From Agaribacter marinus (GTDB lineage Bacteria; Pseudomonadota; Gammaproteobacteria; Enterobacterales; Alteromonadaceae), in the NCBI RefSeq assembly GCF_030160655.1, contig NZ_BSOT01000005.1, forward strand, positions 1,631,546 to 1,695,545: 64,000 nucleotides of DNA, written 5' to 3'. A program made the position numbers and the translations under genes. Positions 38,932-48,860 of the stretch are shown here, one piece after another. The notes beneath the pieces are model-generated. The model ran no database searches and was not told where the DNA came from. It saw only the letters and a program-made list of their open reading frames with translations. The stretch's first letter is position 1. Every line of letters starts with the position of its first letter.

Positions 38932-40644
38932 TTATTTATCTAATTTAATAGAGAAATTTTCATACTTAAGTGTCAGGTTCGGGTTATAGGCTGGATCATG
39001 AGCAATATACTTGGACCAAGTCTTCTGCAAATAAACAACTTCTTTCAAAAATCTCGCTTGCTTTTCTGGCGTATCTTCGTGACCACGGGAAATAGACTCA
39101 TGATGATATAGTAGCGCTTCTGCACACAGCAGATTGCGTCTTCCAAGATTTAATATACGTAAACAAAAGTCGACATCATTAAACGCAACGGTCAAATCGA
39201 CCTCATTCAACCCACCGACTGCTTCAAAGTCATCTTTCGTTACCAATAAACACGCTGCTGTTACCGCGCTGAAATTTTGTGTAGATTTAGCTCTAGCCAA
39301 ATATCCAGGATGTTCTCGAGGAAAGAACTTATGAGCATGTCCTGCACCGCCTCCATAACCAAGCACAACGCCTGCATGTTGAACTAACTCATTCGGGTAC
39401 AACAATTTTGCACCAACACAACCAATATCCGGCCTTTGAACATGAGCCACCATTTTTGACAGCCAATCTGGTGAGATCACTTCAATATCGTTATTGATTA
39501 GGCCAAGTATGCTACCTTTAGCATGCATAGCGGCAAAGTTATTGATTGCTGAGTAGTTAAAAGGTTTAGGGTAACGAATAACAGATATTTTCGAGTGTTC
39601 TTGAATGCTATCTAAATACGCTAATGTCTTTGGATCATTTGAATTATTGTCGATAATAACAATTTCATAATTCTCATATAAGGTTTTCTCTAGAATTGAA
39701 CTGATACAGACGGACAGTACGTCAAGACCATTATAAGTCGGTATAATCAACGAGACTAATTTTTCATCACTATAGTGAAAATGCTCGCTGGTATCTTCTC
39801 CCGAATCAATTGTTCTCAGGGTATCAATATGGCGATGAATGAGCACAAAAGGGATATGTTCAATGTGAAACTGATTATTGCTCAAGTATTCTTGTTTTAA
39901 ACTTGACGAAATCTCATCAAAACCATTTGACATGACTTTGAAAGTTGCTCCTTTGGGTATCAAGACTCCGGTTCTTATATATGAAGTCGAGAGTAACAAA
40001 TCTGGATTCCAATCAGAATAGAAATGAGGTAAGGTACGTTCGTTATCTATCACTATGTCTGTATCACAATATGTGACGGTATTAATGTGATTTTCCATTG
40101 AATATACATACGGTAACGCAAATTCATGCAACTGTTCACCGCAATAGATCAACAAACGTAAGTACTCAGAAATACCTATGATAGAAACGTCTGAAACGAC
40201 AAATAAGTCTATACCGGTCAAGTGATACGCTTCTAACATCCATTTGTTTGTGAGCACGTTTTCATCAGAGACAATATAAATTTCAGCTACATATTCTTGC
40301 TGTACAAGGACTGAATCAATAGTTAATTTTAACTTGGCAAAACTGAATTCTGGCATCAAAATCACCAATGAAACGGATCTACTTTTTTCTGACGTAGAGA
40401 TAGCCAACTTTAATGTTTTAGTTTGGCGTTCCATATTGATATTGTAATCATCGTCACTTGGAAAATATCCATATTCAGGTACTTCAGAAGGCGGTAAATA
40501 ATTAGGATCTATATACTGTCTATTTGCTTGAATAAGCGCAGCATATTTAGCAAGAAAAAAATTGGAGCGACGCAAAAAAATTCTTAAAGAATTAGGTAAT
40601 ATTTTATTCAATTTGTGAGCGGCAACTGCCAACATACGACTCAT
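38932..40644 (-). CDS. Glycosyltransferase family 2 with an extra N-terminal domain
   Basis: From the ATG at 40644 (570 residues, with GGGA seven bases upstream; a TTG at 40656 is less likely) the first 270 residues look like a weaker or degenerate GT-A fold (SVSLVILMPEFSFAKLKLTI), and residues about 275-540 are a clear GT2 domain. The latter has VSLIIPTYNGLDVLSVCISS, DNNSNDPKT, LINNDIEVISPDW and FNDVDFCLRI. This is the pattern of large GT2 enzymes of O-antigen and glycan loci. Two active sites are possible but only the second is convincing. Confidence 0.8.
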   Translation of the reverse strand: MSRMLAVAAHKLNKILPNSLRIFLRRSNFFLAKYAALIQANRQYIDPNYLPPSEVPEYGYFPSDDDYNINMERQTKTLKLAISTSEKSRSVSLVILMPEFSFAKLKLTIDSVLVQQEYVAEIYIVSDENVLTNKWMLEAYHLTGIDLFVVSDVSIIGISEYLRLLIYCGEQLHEFALPYVYSMENHINTVTYCDTDIVIDNERTLPHFYSDWNPDLLLSTSYIRTGVLIPKGATFKVMSNGFDEISSSLKQEYLSNNQFHIEHIPFVLIHRHIDTLRTIDSGEDTSEHFHYSDEKLVSLIIPTYNGLDVLSVCISSILEKTLYENYEIVIIDNNSNDPKTLAYLDSIQEHSKISVIRYPKPFNYSAINNFAAMHAKGSILGLINNDIEVISPDWLSKMVAHVQRPDIGCVGAKLLYPNELVQHAGVVLGYGGGAGHAHKFFPREHPGYLARAKSTQNFSAVTAACLLVTKDDFEAVGGLNEVDLTVAFNDVDFCLRILNLGRRNLLCAEALLYHHESISRGHEDTPEKQARFLKEVVYLQKTWSKYIAHDPAYNPNLTLKYENFSIKLDK

Positions 40645-40737
40645 AGAAATTCCCAATTTTACTTTGCAAAAAATACTTCACAATATAAGTTAAAAAGAAG
40701 CTCACTCCAGATAAAAAACCTTTTACTTCAATGTAAC

Positions 40738-41655
40738 TTAAGAAGTAAATTTTCTAGCAAGATCCTTTGCGGCATGCTCTGTCGTTAACGACGCTACAAT
40801 ATCCAATTGCTCACGACGCTTACCTTCTCGTTTATTAGCATCATTAAGATATTCCATCACTAAGGCCTCCAACTCCTTTGCATTTCGATATACAATGCCG
40901 TTGTAGTTTTTCTTAGCATCTATATTTTCATCACATATCACAAACCCACCGGCAGCAATCAAGTCCACATATTTGTGACTCACCATACCCTGTTTTTTCA
41001 TACTATCATGATGATCAACCAAATTAATCTTTGCACCGTTGGCGACAAAAGGTAAATCATAGTAAGGTACGCTAGATGTAACGCAATATGCCTTTGCTTT
41101 GGGGTGACCTGCATAATTTTGCCATGACGGACCAATTATTTGAAAATCTAAACGATGCTTTTCAACGATTGGCAAAATATCCTCTACAATCGGCCGTATT
41201 CTAGGCACGCCAATAAAGCATAAATCACAAAAAAATTGTTCTCTAGCGCTTGTAGACGGAGATAGTGAAGAAAAGGGCTTAATGATTTCAATAGGCGTTG
41301 CGGGCGAAAAAGGCGAATTGAATTTACCTTTTATCCAGTCCTGATACTTGCGTCTCTGAAAAAATGCTTTTGCAAAATCACTCGCAACAAATACATGTTG
41401 GAATTCTCTCAAAGAGTGAATTTTTTGCAAGTGACAATAAATCAATGCAATATTATTTGCATCTTGGTCAAATTGCCCAACTTTTGGATAGTGTTTCTTT
41501 AGCGGTGCGCCTAAAAAGTATATACGATTCTTTGCACCTGCCTCATGCACATACCCTAGCTTAGCTAAAGACTCCCTAAGATTTTCATACAATCTAAAAT
41601 CATACCAGCTATCATCTTTATGAGGAGACGCAATGCAGTATTTTACTTTATTCAA
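40738..41655 (-). CDS. CgeB-like glycosyltransferase
   Basis: This is a 305-residue protein with no membrane segment. The C-terminal half (LCFIGVPRIRPIVEDILPIV, HKYVDLIAAGGFVICDEN) looks like the glycosyltransferase C-terminal domain of CgeB/spore-maturation-type proteins (Glyco_trans_1_2). The N-terminal half is compatible with a GT-B nucleotide-sugar fold but diverged. The start is TTG at 41655, overlapping the upstream gene's stop (TTGA). The family call is tentative; no donor is implied. Confidence 0.6.
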   Translation of the reverse strand: MNKVKYCIASPHKDDSWYDFRLYENLRESLAKLGYVHEAGAKNRIYFLGAPLKKHYPKVGQFDQDANNIALIYCHLQKIHSLREFQHVFVASDFAKAFFQRRKYQDWIKGKFNSPFSPATPIEIIKPFSSLSPSTSAREQFFCDLCFIGVPRIRPIVEDILPIVEKHRLDFQIIGPSWQNYAGHPKAKAYCVTSSVPYYDLPFVANGAKINLVDHHDSMKKQGMVSHKYVDLIAAGGFVICDENIDAKKNYNGIVYRNAKELEALVMEYLNDANKREGKRREQLDIVASLTTEHAAKDLARKFTS

Positions 41656-42839
41656 GGCTGTGCTGCCTTCTGCTGAGCAATGAATTTATCTTTCAGCTTA
41701 TTAATCAATGGGCCTGACGGCCTTAAAGAATGTGCTAGCTTAATCAACAACACTGCTTCATCTATGCTTTGATGAATCGCTTGTTGAGCAAGCTCTCGTA
41801 TTTTGTCTACGTCTTGATGACATTCCTTTAATCTTTGTTGGCGGTAATTAATAAAAGGAAGTACTGTTTCATAAATACGAACGCCTTTAAACATTTTATA
41901 CATCACGTCGTACTTGTCTTCAACAAACAGTTCAATATGTTCTACTGACAAACGATAACGCTCTGTTACAAAATTTTTAGCATTTTCAAGTGCTGAACTA
42001 CCGCAGGCATCAAGTACCTCATTTAGAATGGTGGTTCTTTGTTCACAAAATGTTTCGTCTAGCGCGAGATCAACCGTATGTTCATACCGAACAGGAATTC
42101 CTTTTCGATTTCGTTTATACGGAAATGAATCACTGGGCCGCCCTCTATACAACAAAGAAACGTATTCCATTTCACTGCGGGTAGCCCTATGAAAAATAAT
42201 AGCACGATTTAACTTTCGCTGTTCTTCAACAACAGCTTGATTAGCATTTTCATCAAAAATGACCTCGTCGCCGTTCGGCAATATCCAAGACTGATCCCCA
42301 ACTACATCTGACTTATGCAAATGTAGATACGAAAAATCCGTTGCTAACGGGTAGATACACTTCCCTAATACCGATAAGTTACCGGACAAATGATTCCGGA
42401 TATGGTTAAATGGATTTTCATCTGGCAAATCATTTACCCACAAGTTGTAAATGATATTACCCTGTCCCAATTCAGTAATATAATCGTTAATCTTTTGACA
42501 GGCCTCAAGGTCAAACCAAAATTCGTCAATATCCAAAAAACAAATATGGCTGCATTGACCATCAGTTCTGGCCTGCTCTATCGCAAGGGCTTGAGAAACG
42601 AACTGAATATTTTTACTAACAAGGTCTGAGCAAATATCAATCCAATCCATAGATTGATAACTTACTTGCGAATATTTTTCACAAATATTATTTAGAATTT
42701 CGAGTGTATTGTCAGTAGTCCTATTTACATGAATTTCAATTTCGTCAAAACCAACAAATAAATGATGCGCTATCCACTCTGGTAAATAGAGAGCTTCATC
42801 TTTAGCAATCGCCACAAGCTTTGTTTTAATTGCTGACAT
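41652..42839 (-). CDS. GT2/GT92-type glycosyltransferase (Glyco_tranf_2_4)
   Basis: The protein (395 residues) starts KLVAIAKDEALYLPEWIAHH, the hallmark of the GT92-like "Glyco_tranf_2_4" group, and has the DxD motif in ICFLDIDEFWFDLE. The HRATRSEMEYVSLLYRGRPS region and the basic C-terminus are typical. It overlaps its upstream neighbour by 14 bases and its downstream neighbour by four, so translation is tightly coupled. The sugar is unknown. Confidence 0.75.
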   Translation of the reverse strand: MSAIKTKLVAIAKDEALYLPEWIAHHLFVGFDEIEIHVNRTTDNTLEILNNICEKYSQVSYQSMDWIDICSDLVSKNIQFVSQALAIEQARTDGQCSHICFLDIDEFWFDLEACQKINDYITELGQGNIIYNLWVNDLPDENPFNHIRNHLSGNLSVLGKCIYPLATDFSYLHLHKSDVVGDQSWILPNGDEVIFDENANQAVVEEQRKLNRAIIFHRATRSEMEYVSLLYRGRPSDSFPYKRNRKGIPVRYEHTVDLALDETFCEQRTTILNEVLDACGSSALENAKNFVTERYRLSVEHIELFVEDKYDVMYKMFKGVRIYETVLPFINYRQQRLKECHQDVDKIRELAQQAIHQSIDEAVLLIKLAHSLRPSGPLINKLKDKFIAQQKAAQP

Positions 42840-43836
42840 CTTCTTGTTCTTCAGTATTCAGTTGATTGAGCTTACTGGCTAAATTTGAAAGTAAATCATG
42901 CACTGGCAAAGCGCTTAACCACCTTGAAGACGCGAGACGTAAAAGCTTAGTCGAGTTATTTACCTGATGGTTCAGTATGTTCGCACCAAAACGCTGCATC
43001 ATTACTTTCTCAGCTCGTGTATCTACAAAATAATTCCCCACGATTTTCGTCGACGTGTGACTATCAATAATACTCACTAATTCAGAAGTTGTATCTGCCG
43101 GTAAGGCATCTTTAAAACGACTATAAGCAAGTCTAACTTTACTGCCTTGATACCCGTATTTATAGCCCATTAGGTTATTGAGCGCTCTCACAATTTCGAT
43201 ATCATATAATTTCATAGACTCATTCTTCGCTGTCTTATCAATTTTTTTTATCGAAAAATTGTCACTCCAAACTAAATCACAGGCATTAATAAAATCTTGA
43301 TAGAGGGTATTACTATTGCTACTTGCATCATAGTCGATAACTTTAACATTTTGTTTACCAAATACTTTGGCTAGTGTATTCAGTTTAAGATCCGGCGACA
43401 ACATTTGACTAGTGCCGGGTCTTGCGACATGATCATGATAATACTCAAAAAAATCAACGGTGCCGCCATGCTTTATCACTTCTTGCCATATTGAGTAAAG
43501 TTTAAAACTCGCTCGTCGCCATGAGAATATTATCTTAATGTCAAAATTATCTAAGGACTGGCGTAAATACTGAAAATCAGCTTCATCAAGAGAAATAAAG
43601 TCTTCACTAGACAATAAAAAATCATTTTGATTTTCAGAGAAAAATTCTAGGTCTTCCGCTCGGAGCTGCCGTTCTTTTAGAATTTCTCTAAAATGATGAT
43701 GACCAAAAATATGCAGATATCTCTTGGGATAAACTAAATTTTGCTGAAAACAAGGTTTAGTGTTGTCCACCAAAAATTTTTGAATGGCGGTGGTCCCCGT
43801 CTTATGCGGCCCCACATGCAAAAACAATTTTTTCAA
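42826..43836 (-). CDS. Sulfotransferase-like protein 1
   Basis: The N-terminus carries the PAPS 5'-phosphosulfate loop VGPHKTGTTAIQKFL (residues about 7-21). Later IIFSWRRASFKLYSIWQEVI resembles the 3'-phosphate-binding region (R...S.Y..W). This places the 336-residue protein among the cytosolic and Golgi-type sulfotransferases, which move sulfate from PAPS to a hydroxyl or amino group. The start is TTG with GGAGAG upstream, within the stop region of the next gene. The acceptor is unknown; a sulfated sugar is likely from context. Confidence 0.7.
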   Translation of the reverse strand: MKKLFLHVGPHKTGTTAIQKFLVDNTKPCFQQNLVYPKRYLHIFGHHHFREILKERQLRAEDLEFFSENQNDFLLSSEDFISLDEADFQYLRQSLDNFDIKIIFSWRRASFKLYSIWQEVIKHGGTVDFFEYYHDHVARPGTSQMLSPDLKLNTLAKVFGKQNVKVIDYDASSNSNTLYQDFINACDLVWSDNFSIKKIDKTAKNESMKLYDIEIVRALNNLMGYKYGYQGSKVRLAYSRFKDALPADTTSELVSIIDSHTSTKIVGNYFVDTRAEKVMMQRFGANILNHQVNNSTKLLRLASSRWLSALPVHDLLSNLASKLNQLNTEEQEDVSN

Positions 43837-43839
43837 ACT

Positions 43840-45831
43840 CTACTCTCCAAAAAATGGGTAGCGACCAAAACGACTAACTAAAGGCCCCCATTTATTTACA
43901 TCCTGTAAATCTAATTCGTCCACACAAACGCGGTTATCCGGCAAGTTTTTTGCTTGCCATTTGTCCACTGGGTGAAGTATGTGCATATTAGTTAATCCGT
44001 AATCCCCACATATCTGCGCATCTGAGCGTACGTTATCTCCAATGTGCATATAGGTTTTTTTCTTATTCTTTATCAATTCACTTATATACTGCCACATTGT
44101 ACCAGCATCTTTTCTTAATCCTAATTCACTGCTTATGAACAATTTATGCGGAATCGTAATACCAATTGCCTGCAACAAGGTCGCTATTTGGCGCTCAGTA
44201 TAATAGGTATCACTAATAAACCAAATATCTCTATCCAGCTCATGCAATCGATAAACCAAATCAACAACTTCGGGTTTTGGTTTAATTGACTCCAGGTCGA
44301 ACTCAAATTCTAATTCAGCCCAATTCTGTGCTTGACTTTTTTCGCATTGAAACAGTTCAGACATTCTATCGTATACCTGAACAATACTAACGTCGCCACT
44401 AAATCCATTATCTATTCGTAATTGATGCTCAATATCATTCCTAGTTTTGACAAACTGCCCTGCCGTTGGCACCAAATCCTGAGAAGCCAACACTTGCCCT
44501 AATTTCAATTTAGCTAAATCACTGACCTGAAATTCTCGTCGTAATACTGTATCAAATATATCAAAAGACACTATTTCGAAATTACGGACTTCGTTAAAAA
44601 ACTGCCTTACTGGCTTATGGTAATTCATATAAATATACGACTTATCTGTGGTAAATTTAGCGCTTGCAGGGTGATAGAAGAATTGCTTATATTCATTTTT
44701 TTCAACCAACAAACCAATGGCTCGTTCTAGTGCATGTAAATATGAACCATCGTTTGGCAAAGGCTCTTGCGGAAAATCACTGTACACATAAGATTTACCT
44801 AACCATTGTTTAACAGCCTTAGGTCTAACCCAAAACATACCGCTAGCAGGGTAGTTTAAAAAATTACTTTTTAACTCTATCCCCCAATCATTTATGAACG
44901 TTGAAGCATGCGGTTTATTGCATGTCCAATGATTTACCCAACTTGGCATCATCCAAAAGGAGGTTGGATAAAAAATACCAAGTTCCTGATGCTCGTCGAA
45001 TAATCTCAGTAAACAAGACACAACATGCGTATCATTCAATATGTACTCATGCACATAATCAAACCATTGTGTTTGCGCTCGACCAGAATAAAGTGATTTT
45101 TTAGAATGCAGATGACACATAAGATCGTAATCAAGTAACTCATCGGAAAACTCAACTAAAAAGGGTCCAAAATTACGCCCTCTATTTTCAGCCACTGCAA
45201 CTTTTAACTTATTAACATTATCTAACCCCCTGTACTTTAGGGAAGCCAAATCGGCTAATTCAGGTGTAGCGACCGTAACAAACACATCTACCGTGATGGG
45301 GAATTTAGCAATACTCTCAGCGAATTTTTCTACAAAATCCTCGTAGAATATATGTAATACAATTGCAACCTTCTGGGACTGCCAACCCATGGTCTCAGTT
45401 GCAACCAATGCGCTCGCTGGCGTCCAACGTTGCATTGCTGGCATTGCTTTTCGTTTATCTTCTGCCCCATGACAAATATAGTGAGCCAATGCACTTGTAT
45501 TCTCATGGTAAACATCGAGATTCATGCGCATATACGCTTCTGTATCAAAACTTGGCGACGGGTTTGTATTAGAAAAACGTGTTTTTCTAATGGCATCTTT
45601 GAACGCCGCTAATTCTGATTCAAATTTACCGCAGTGGGCTTCATAGTATTCACGATCAAATACATCGAGGGCTTTAGCTGCTTCAAGCATTTCTAAATAA
45701 TTTTTCATGGTATATCCGTATACATGTCGTTCTTCCGATTTTACACCGGACTGAGAATCATCCTTTAAATGTATATCGTCATGCTCTATTGACGTTGACT
45801 CTGTCATTTTTGACTTAACTTCTTCATTCAT
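43840..45831 (-). CDS. RgpF-like rhamnan synthesis domain fused to a HAD hydrolase domain
   Basis: This 663-residue fusion has, after a Lys/Glu-rich N-terminus, an RgpF-like domain (about 160-410; VAIVLHIFYEDFVEKFAESI, ENRGRNFGPFL, CHLHSKKSLYSG), known from rhamnan and glycan loci. The C-terminal HAD domain (about 430-640) has the nucleophile motif FDIFDTVLR, IWFISDTYY and MHIGDNVRSDAQIC. I chose the ATG at 45831 because it lies seven bases after the upstream stop; a TTG at 45849 would overlap it. The HAD part may act on a phosphorylated sugar. Its true activity is unknown. Confidence 0.75.
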   Translation of the reverse strand: MNEEVKSKMTESTSIEHDDIHLKDDSQSGVKSEERHVYGYTMKNYLEMLEAAKALDVFDREYYEAHCGKFESELAAFKDAIRKTRFSNTNPSPSFDTEAYMRMNLDVYHENTSALAHYICHGAEDKRKAMPAMQRWTPASALVATETMGWQSQKVAIVLHIFYEDFVEKFAESIAKFPITVDVFVTVATPELADLASLKYRGLDNVNKLKVAVAENRGRNFGPFLVEFSDELLDYDLMCHLHSKKSLYSGRAQTQWFDYVHEYILNDTHVVSCLLRLFDEHQELGIFYPTSFWMMPSWVNHWTCNKPHASTFINDWGIELKSNFLNYPASGMFWVRPKAVKQWLGKSYVYSDFPQEPLPNDGSYLHALERAIGLLVEKNEYKQFFYHPASAKFTTDKSYIYMNYHKPVRQFFNEVRNFEIVSFDIFDTVLRREFQVSDLAKLKLGQVLASQDLVPTAGQFVKTRNDIEHQLRIDNGFSGDVSIVQVYDRMSELFQCEKSQAQNWAELEFEFDLESIKPKPEVVDLVYRLHELDRDIWFISDTYYTERQIATLLQAIGITIPHKLFISSELGLRKDAGTMWQYISELIKNKKKTYMHIGDNVRSDAQICGDYGLTNMHILHPVDKWQAKNLPDNRVCVDELDLQDVNKWGPLVSRFGRYPFFGE

Positions 45832-45838
45832 TTTTAAA

Positions 45839-46903
45839 CTAAATGCCAAATAACTGCAGTGGATTTACGTTTTTGTTACCCGATATGGCGTCATCGACGT
45901 CAAATAAAGGGCGCATTGCACAAGGGATCATGTGCGGCGACGATGTAAACGTTTCATACAGTGTTTCTATGTCTGTTCTCGAAAACCTTACACCTGTGCG
46001 AAAATAATGCGACACAGCCGCCTTCACTCCACCAAACACAGCGCTTAGCTCCTCACTATTCGCTTGTGCGTATGAAACTCTGCCATATACAGGTTTAAAG
46101 GCCTCGTTTTTAAGTAGAGGATTACATAACTTGTGAATATCAAGAAATTGACCATCGGGCGACGTCAGTAATGACTCTAAAAACAATGATCTATCAAGCA
46201 TTGGGTACCCGTCACCCATTTGAACATCATTCTTAAACACCGGCGTCATTGTCGCTTTACTTTTACCAATCGAGTACTCACCTTGCTTTGTCGTAATAAA
46301 ATATAAGCCTAAGGTATTTTTGCCAATTAATCGCGTCAGCAGCTTTTGAATAGTACCCGAATACCCTACGTCAACGAATATAGGCGCCCCACCTGACAAT
46401 ACATTTAGGCTACCAATATAATCTCTATAATTCCCTCTGCTTGTCGCGACCGCAGAGTTGAGTACATCTAGATGCTTGTAAAAAATAGTAGTCAAATGAG
46501 CATAGTCATCAGGTAGTGATATTGTCTTATTCAAAACATCGTTTGAGAAAATCGTTTTAGTCACCGCATGAGGAAAACCAAAACGTGCACTCATTAGCGC
46601 ATCGATGGTGCCATCAAACTTATGCTTACAACTGTATTCCCAAGAAAACGGGTCTGCTATACAAATGCGAAACAAGAAGGTCCGAGATGCAAGTAAGTAT
46701 ACAGATTCTTGATTGTCAATTAATTGATTCTCGGTTAATTCTTCATAAATTTCTTTTAAAAAGTATCCTTCGCGCGCAAGAAAAACTATTGGCGAATCAG
46801 GGTTTTCCAATATGCAATCCCTTAAAGAGTGCATATACTCACTGCAAATAGGGCCTAAAAATTGAAACCCAAAATCTGCGAGTCCGGTAGTTTTATGAAG
46901 CAT
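45839..46903 (-). CDS. Protein resembling the C-terminal part of COG5610 HAD proteins
   Basis: The 354-residue protein has no signal peptide or membrane segment and begins GLADFGFQFLGPI, then IVFLAREGYFLKEIYEEL and LLASRTFLFR; this resembles the region after the HAD domain in COG5610-type proteins ("RDGY...", "SR"). Directly downstream lies an RgpF-HAD fusion, so HAD plus this domain may be one module split into two genes. The gap to the next gene is seven bases. It is the first gene of the minus-strand run. Function unknown. Confidence 0.6.
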   Translation of the reverse strand: MLHKTTGLADFGFQFLGPICSEYMHSLRDCILENPDSPIVFLAREGYFLKEIYEELTENQLIDNQESVYLLASRTFLFRICIADPFSWEYSCKHKFDGTIDALMSARFGFPHAVTKTIFSNDVLNKTISLPDDYAHLTTIFYKHLDVLNSAVATSRGNYRDYIGSLNVLSGGAPIFVDVGYSGTIQKLLTRLIGKNTLGLYFITTKQGEYSIGKSKATMTPVFKNDVQMGDGYPMLDRSLFLESLLTSPDGQFLDIHKLCNPLLKNEAFKPVYGRVSYAQANSEELSAVFGGVKAAVSHYFRTGVRFSRTDIETLYETFTSSPHMIPCAMRPLFDVDDAISGNKNVNPLQLFGI

Positions 46904-47108
46904 GCTACATTACAATTCTTCTTATTGTTATTAACCCAAAAGCATAACACACCTAGCACCTTGAGCACAGATAGCGTTAAAAAATATTAACCATGGGGTA
47001 CATTCGAGATTACATGTAAGTTGCATAGTTTAAATTTTGACTCTATGCTTCCCAACAAATTTACTATCGGCTATCAAACATAACGTTAACTTAAAAGGGA
47101 TTTCACTC

Positions 47109-48152
47109 ATGAACCCATACAATAATCAGCCAACTAGGGCTTTTTGGAAGCCAGCGGTGGCATCACGAAGTATGTATGAAATCAACGACGATATATGGAA
47201 ACCCAAGTTCAATATTATTCCATCTAATCGGGTATCCACATATGGCTCTTGTTTTGCCCAACATATAGGGAGAGCGTTAAAAAGCAGAGGGTTTGGTTGG
47301 TATATTACGGAACCCCCCCCATTCGGTCTCAACCCTAAAAATGCAAACGCATTTAACTACGGTATTTTTTCATCTAGAACTGGCAACATTTATACTTCAT
47401 CACTCCTTCGTCAGTGGACAGAGTGGGCATTTGGATTCAAAACACCACCTGAAGAAGTATGGGAAAAAAACAATCGTTTTTTTGATCCCTTTAGGCCTAA
47501 CATTGAACCAGAAGGGTTTGAGTCTGACACGGAGTTGCTTAGGTCTAGAGCCCACACTATCCAAATGTTCAAAAAAAGTGTTATGAATTCGAATTATTTC
47601 GTCTTTACTTTAGGGCTTACAGAGTGTTGGGTTAACGAGGAAAAAACATACGAATACCCCATTTGCCCAGGCGTTGCAGCGGGTGACTTTGATGAAAAAA
47701 AACACAAATTTAAGAATCAACAGTTCCAATCAATCTTAAAAAACCTCTCAGAAGTCTTCAATATAATGAGGAAATTTAACGCTAACTTAAAATTCATATT
47801 AACTGTTTCACCAGTTCCTCTAACAGCCACTTATTCAGCCAATCACGTGTGCGTCGCAACAATGGAGTCGAAATCTATACTGCGCACGGTTGCTGGCCAG
47901 TTGGCAGCAAATAGGCCTTACGTAGACTACTTTCCATCATATGAAATGATAAATAGTCCAGTGTATAAAGGATCATTTTTCGAACCCAATCAAAGAACCG
48001 TTAGTAAATTTGGAGTGAAATATGTCATGGACACATTTTTTCAATCAATTAGCAACAAATTTGGCACTCACCAAAAAAACCAGACCAACCTTGAAGACAT
48101 AGACGATGACATGATCTGTGAAGAGCAATTGTTAGAGGCATTCGGGCAATAG
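47109..48152 (+). CDS. GSCFA-family protein
   Basis: The 347-residue protein has the family-naming motif STYGSCFAQHIGRALKSRGF (about 44-63), followed by FNYGIFSSRTGNIYTS and FTLGLTECWVNE; the GSCFA domain is often seen in glycan loci and is thought to be a SGNH-like esterase or acyltransferase fold. I chose the ATG at 47109 because AAGGGA lies eight bases upstream; the frame is open from 47037. It is first in a tightly packed plus-strand cassette: the next ATG directly follows its stop. The substrate is unknown. Confidence 0.8.
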   Translation: MNPYNNQPTRAFWKPAVASRSMYEINDDIWKPKFNIIPSNRVSTYGSCFAQHIGRALKSRGFGWYITEPPPFGLNPKNANAFNYGIFSSRTGNIYTSSLLRQWTEWAFGFKTPPEEVWEKNNRFFDPFRPNIEPEGFESDTELLRSRAHTIQMFKKSVMNSNYFVFTLGLTECWVNEEKTYEYPICPGVAAGDFDEKKHKFKNQQFQSILKNLSEVFNIMRKFNANLKFILTVSPVPLTATYSANHVCVATMESKSILRTVAGQLAANRPYVDYFPSYEMINSPVYKGSFFEPNQRTVSKFGVKYVMDTFFQSISNKFGTHQKNQTNLEDIDDDMICEEQLLEAFGQ

Positions 48153-48860
48153 ATGAATATTCTGATAATTGGAAACAGTCACGTAATAGCACTAGAAGCC
48201 GTATTAAAACATATAAATATATCGGACTATGCAAACTTAGATTTTATAGCAGCAGCGGGCGGACAAGTGATTGAGCATTATGATTTCACGTCGATGACCG
48301 TCAAAGCTAAAGACAAAAATGCTTTGGCATTCGATATTAAAAATTTGGATGAATACGACGTAATTTTCGTCTATGGGCTTAGGCTTAGATCGTGGGCTGA
48401 CGGAACAAAAAATTGGTTAAGATTGCTAACAGAAGCCAGTGCAGAGTATTTAAGTGCAGCGGTTAAACAGCAAATGTTCAAAGATTATGTGACTGACTCC
48501 GCTCACTGTAGGGCACTCCAACTACTTGGTAAATTAAATTTGTTGGACCGAGTAATAAGCGTGCCTTCACCATTGCCAATTGAACGTGAAAGCAACTTTC
48601 AATTCAAAAATAATGACTTACGTCTCTACGAAAGTTCAATGGCAAAAGAAATACAAAAGTTAGGTGTTAAATTTCTCAATACACCTAGCGAGCTAAATTG
48701 TGACAATGGTATTTTTACTAAGCGGCTATATAAAACATCTCGTGACGATGACTTCAATCATATTGACGAAGTTGGTGGGAAAATTGTACTGAAGCTTTTT
48801 GTAGAAAACGCATATGAGCTAAAAGGAAGAGATTTAGATAAAAAATGGAGTGAACTATGA
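48153..48860 (+). CDS. SGNH-hydrolase-like protein
   Basis: The 235-residue protein begins MNILIIGNSHVIAL, matching block I of SGNH/GDSL hydrolases (G-N/D-S-H), and near the end has DDDFNHIDEVGGKIVL, which fits the DxxH block V with Asp and His in the right order. The intervening part (FDIKNLDEYDVIFVYGLRL) holds a possible G/N block. This suggests an esterase or acyltransferase on a glycan; no related named protein is recognised. The start follows the GSCFA stop with no gap and the stop overlaps the next gene. Confidence 0.55.
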   Translation: MNILIIGNSHVIALEAVLKHINISDYANLDFIAAAGGQVIEHYDFTSMTVKAKDKNALAFDIKNLDEYDVIFVYGLRLRSWADGTKNWLRLLTEASAEYLSAAVKQQMFKDYVTDSAHCRALQLLGKLNLLDRVISVPSPLPIERESNFQFKNNDLRLYESSMAKEIQKLGVKFLNTPSELNCDNGIFTKRLYKTSRDDDFNHIDEVGGKIVLKLFVENAYELKGRDLDKKWSEL

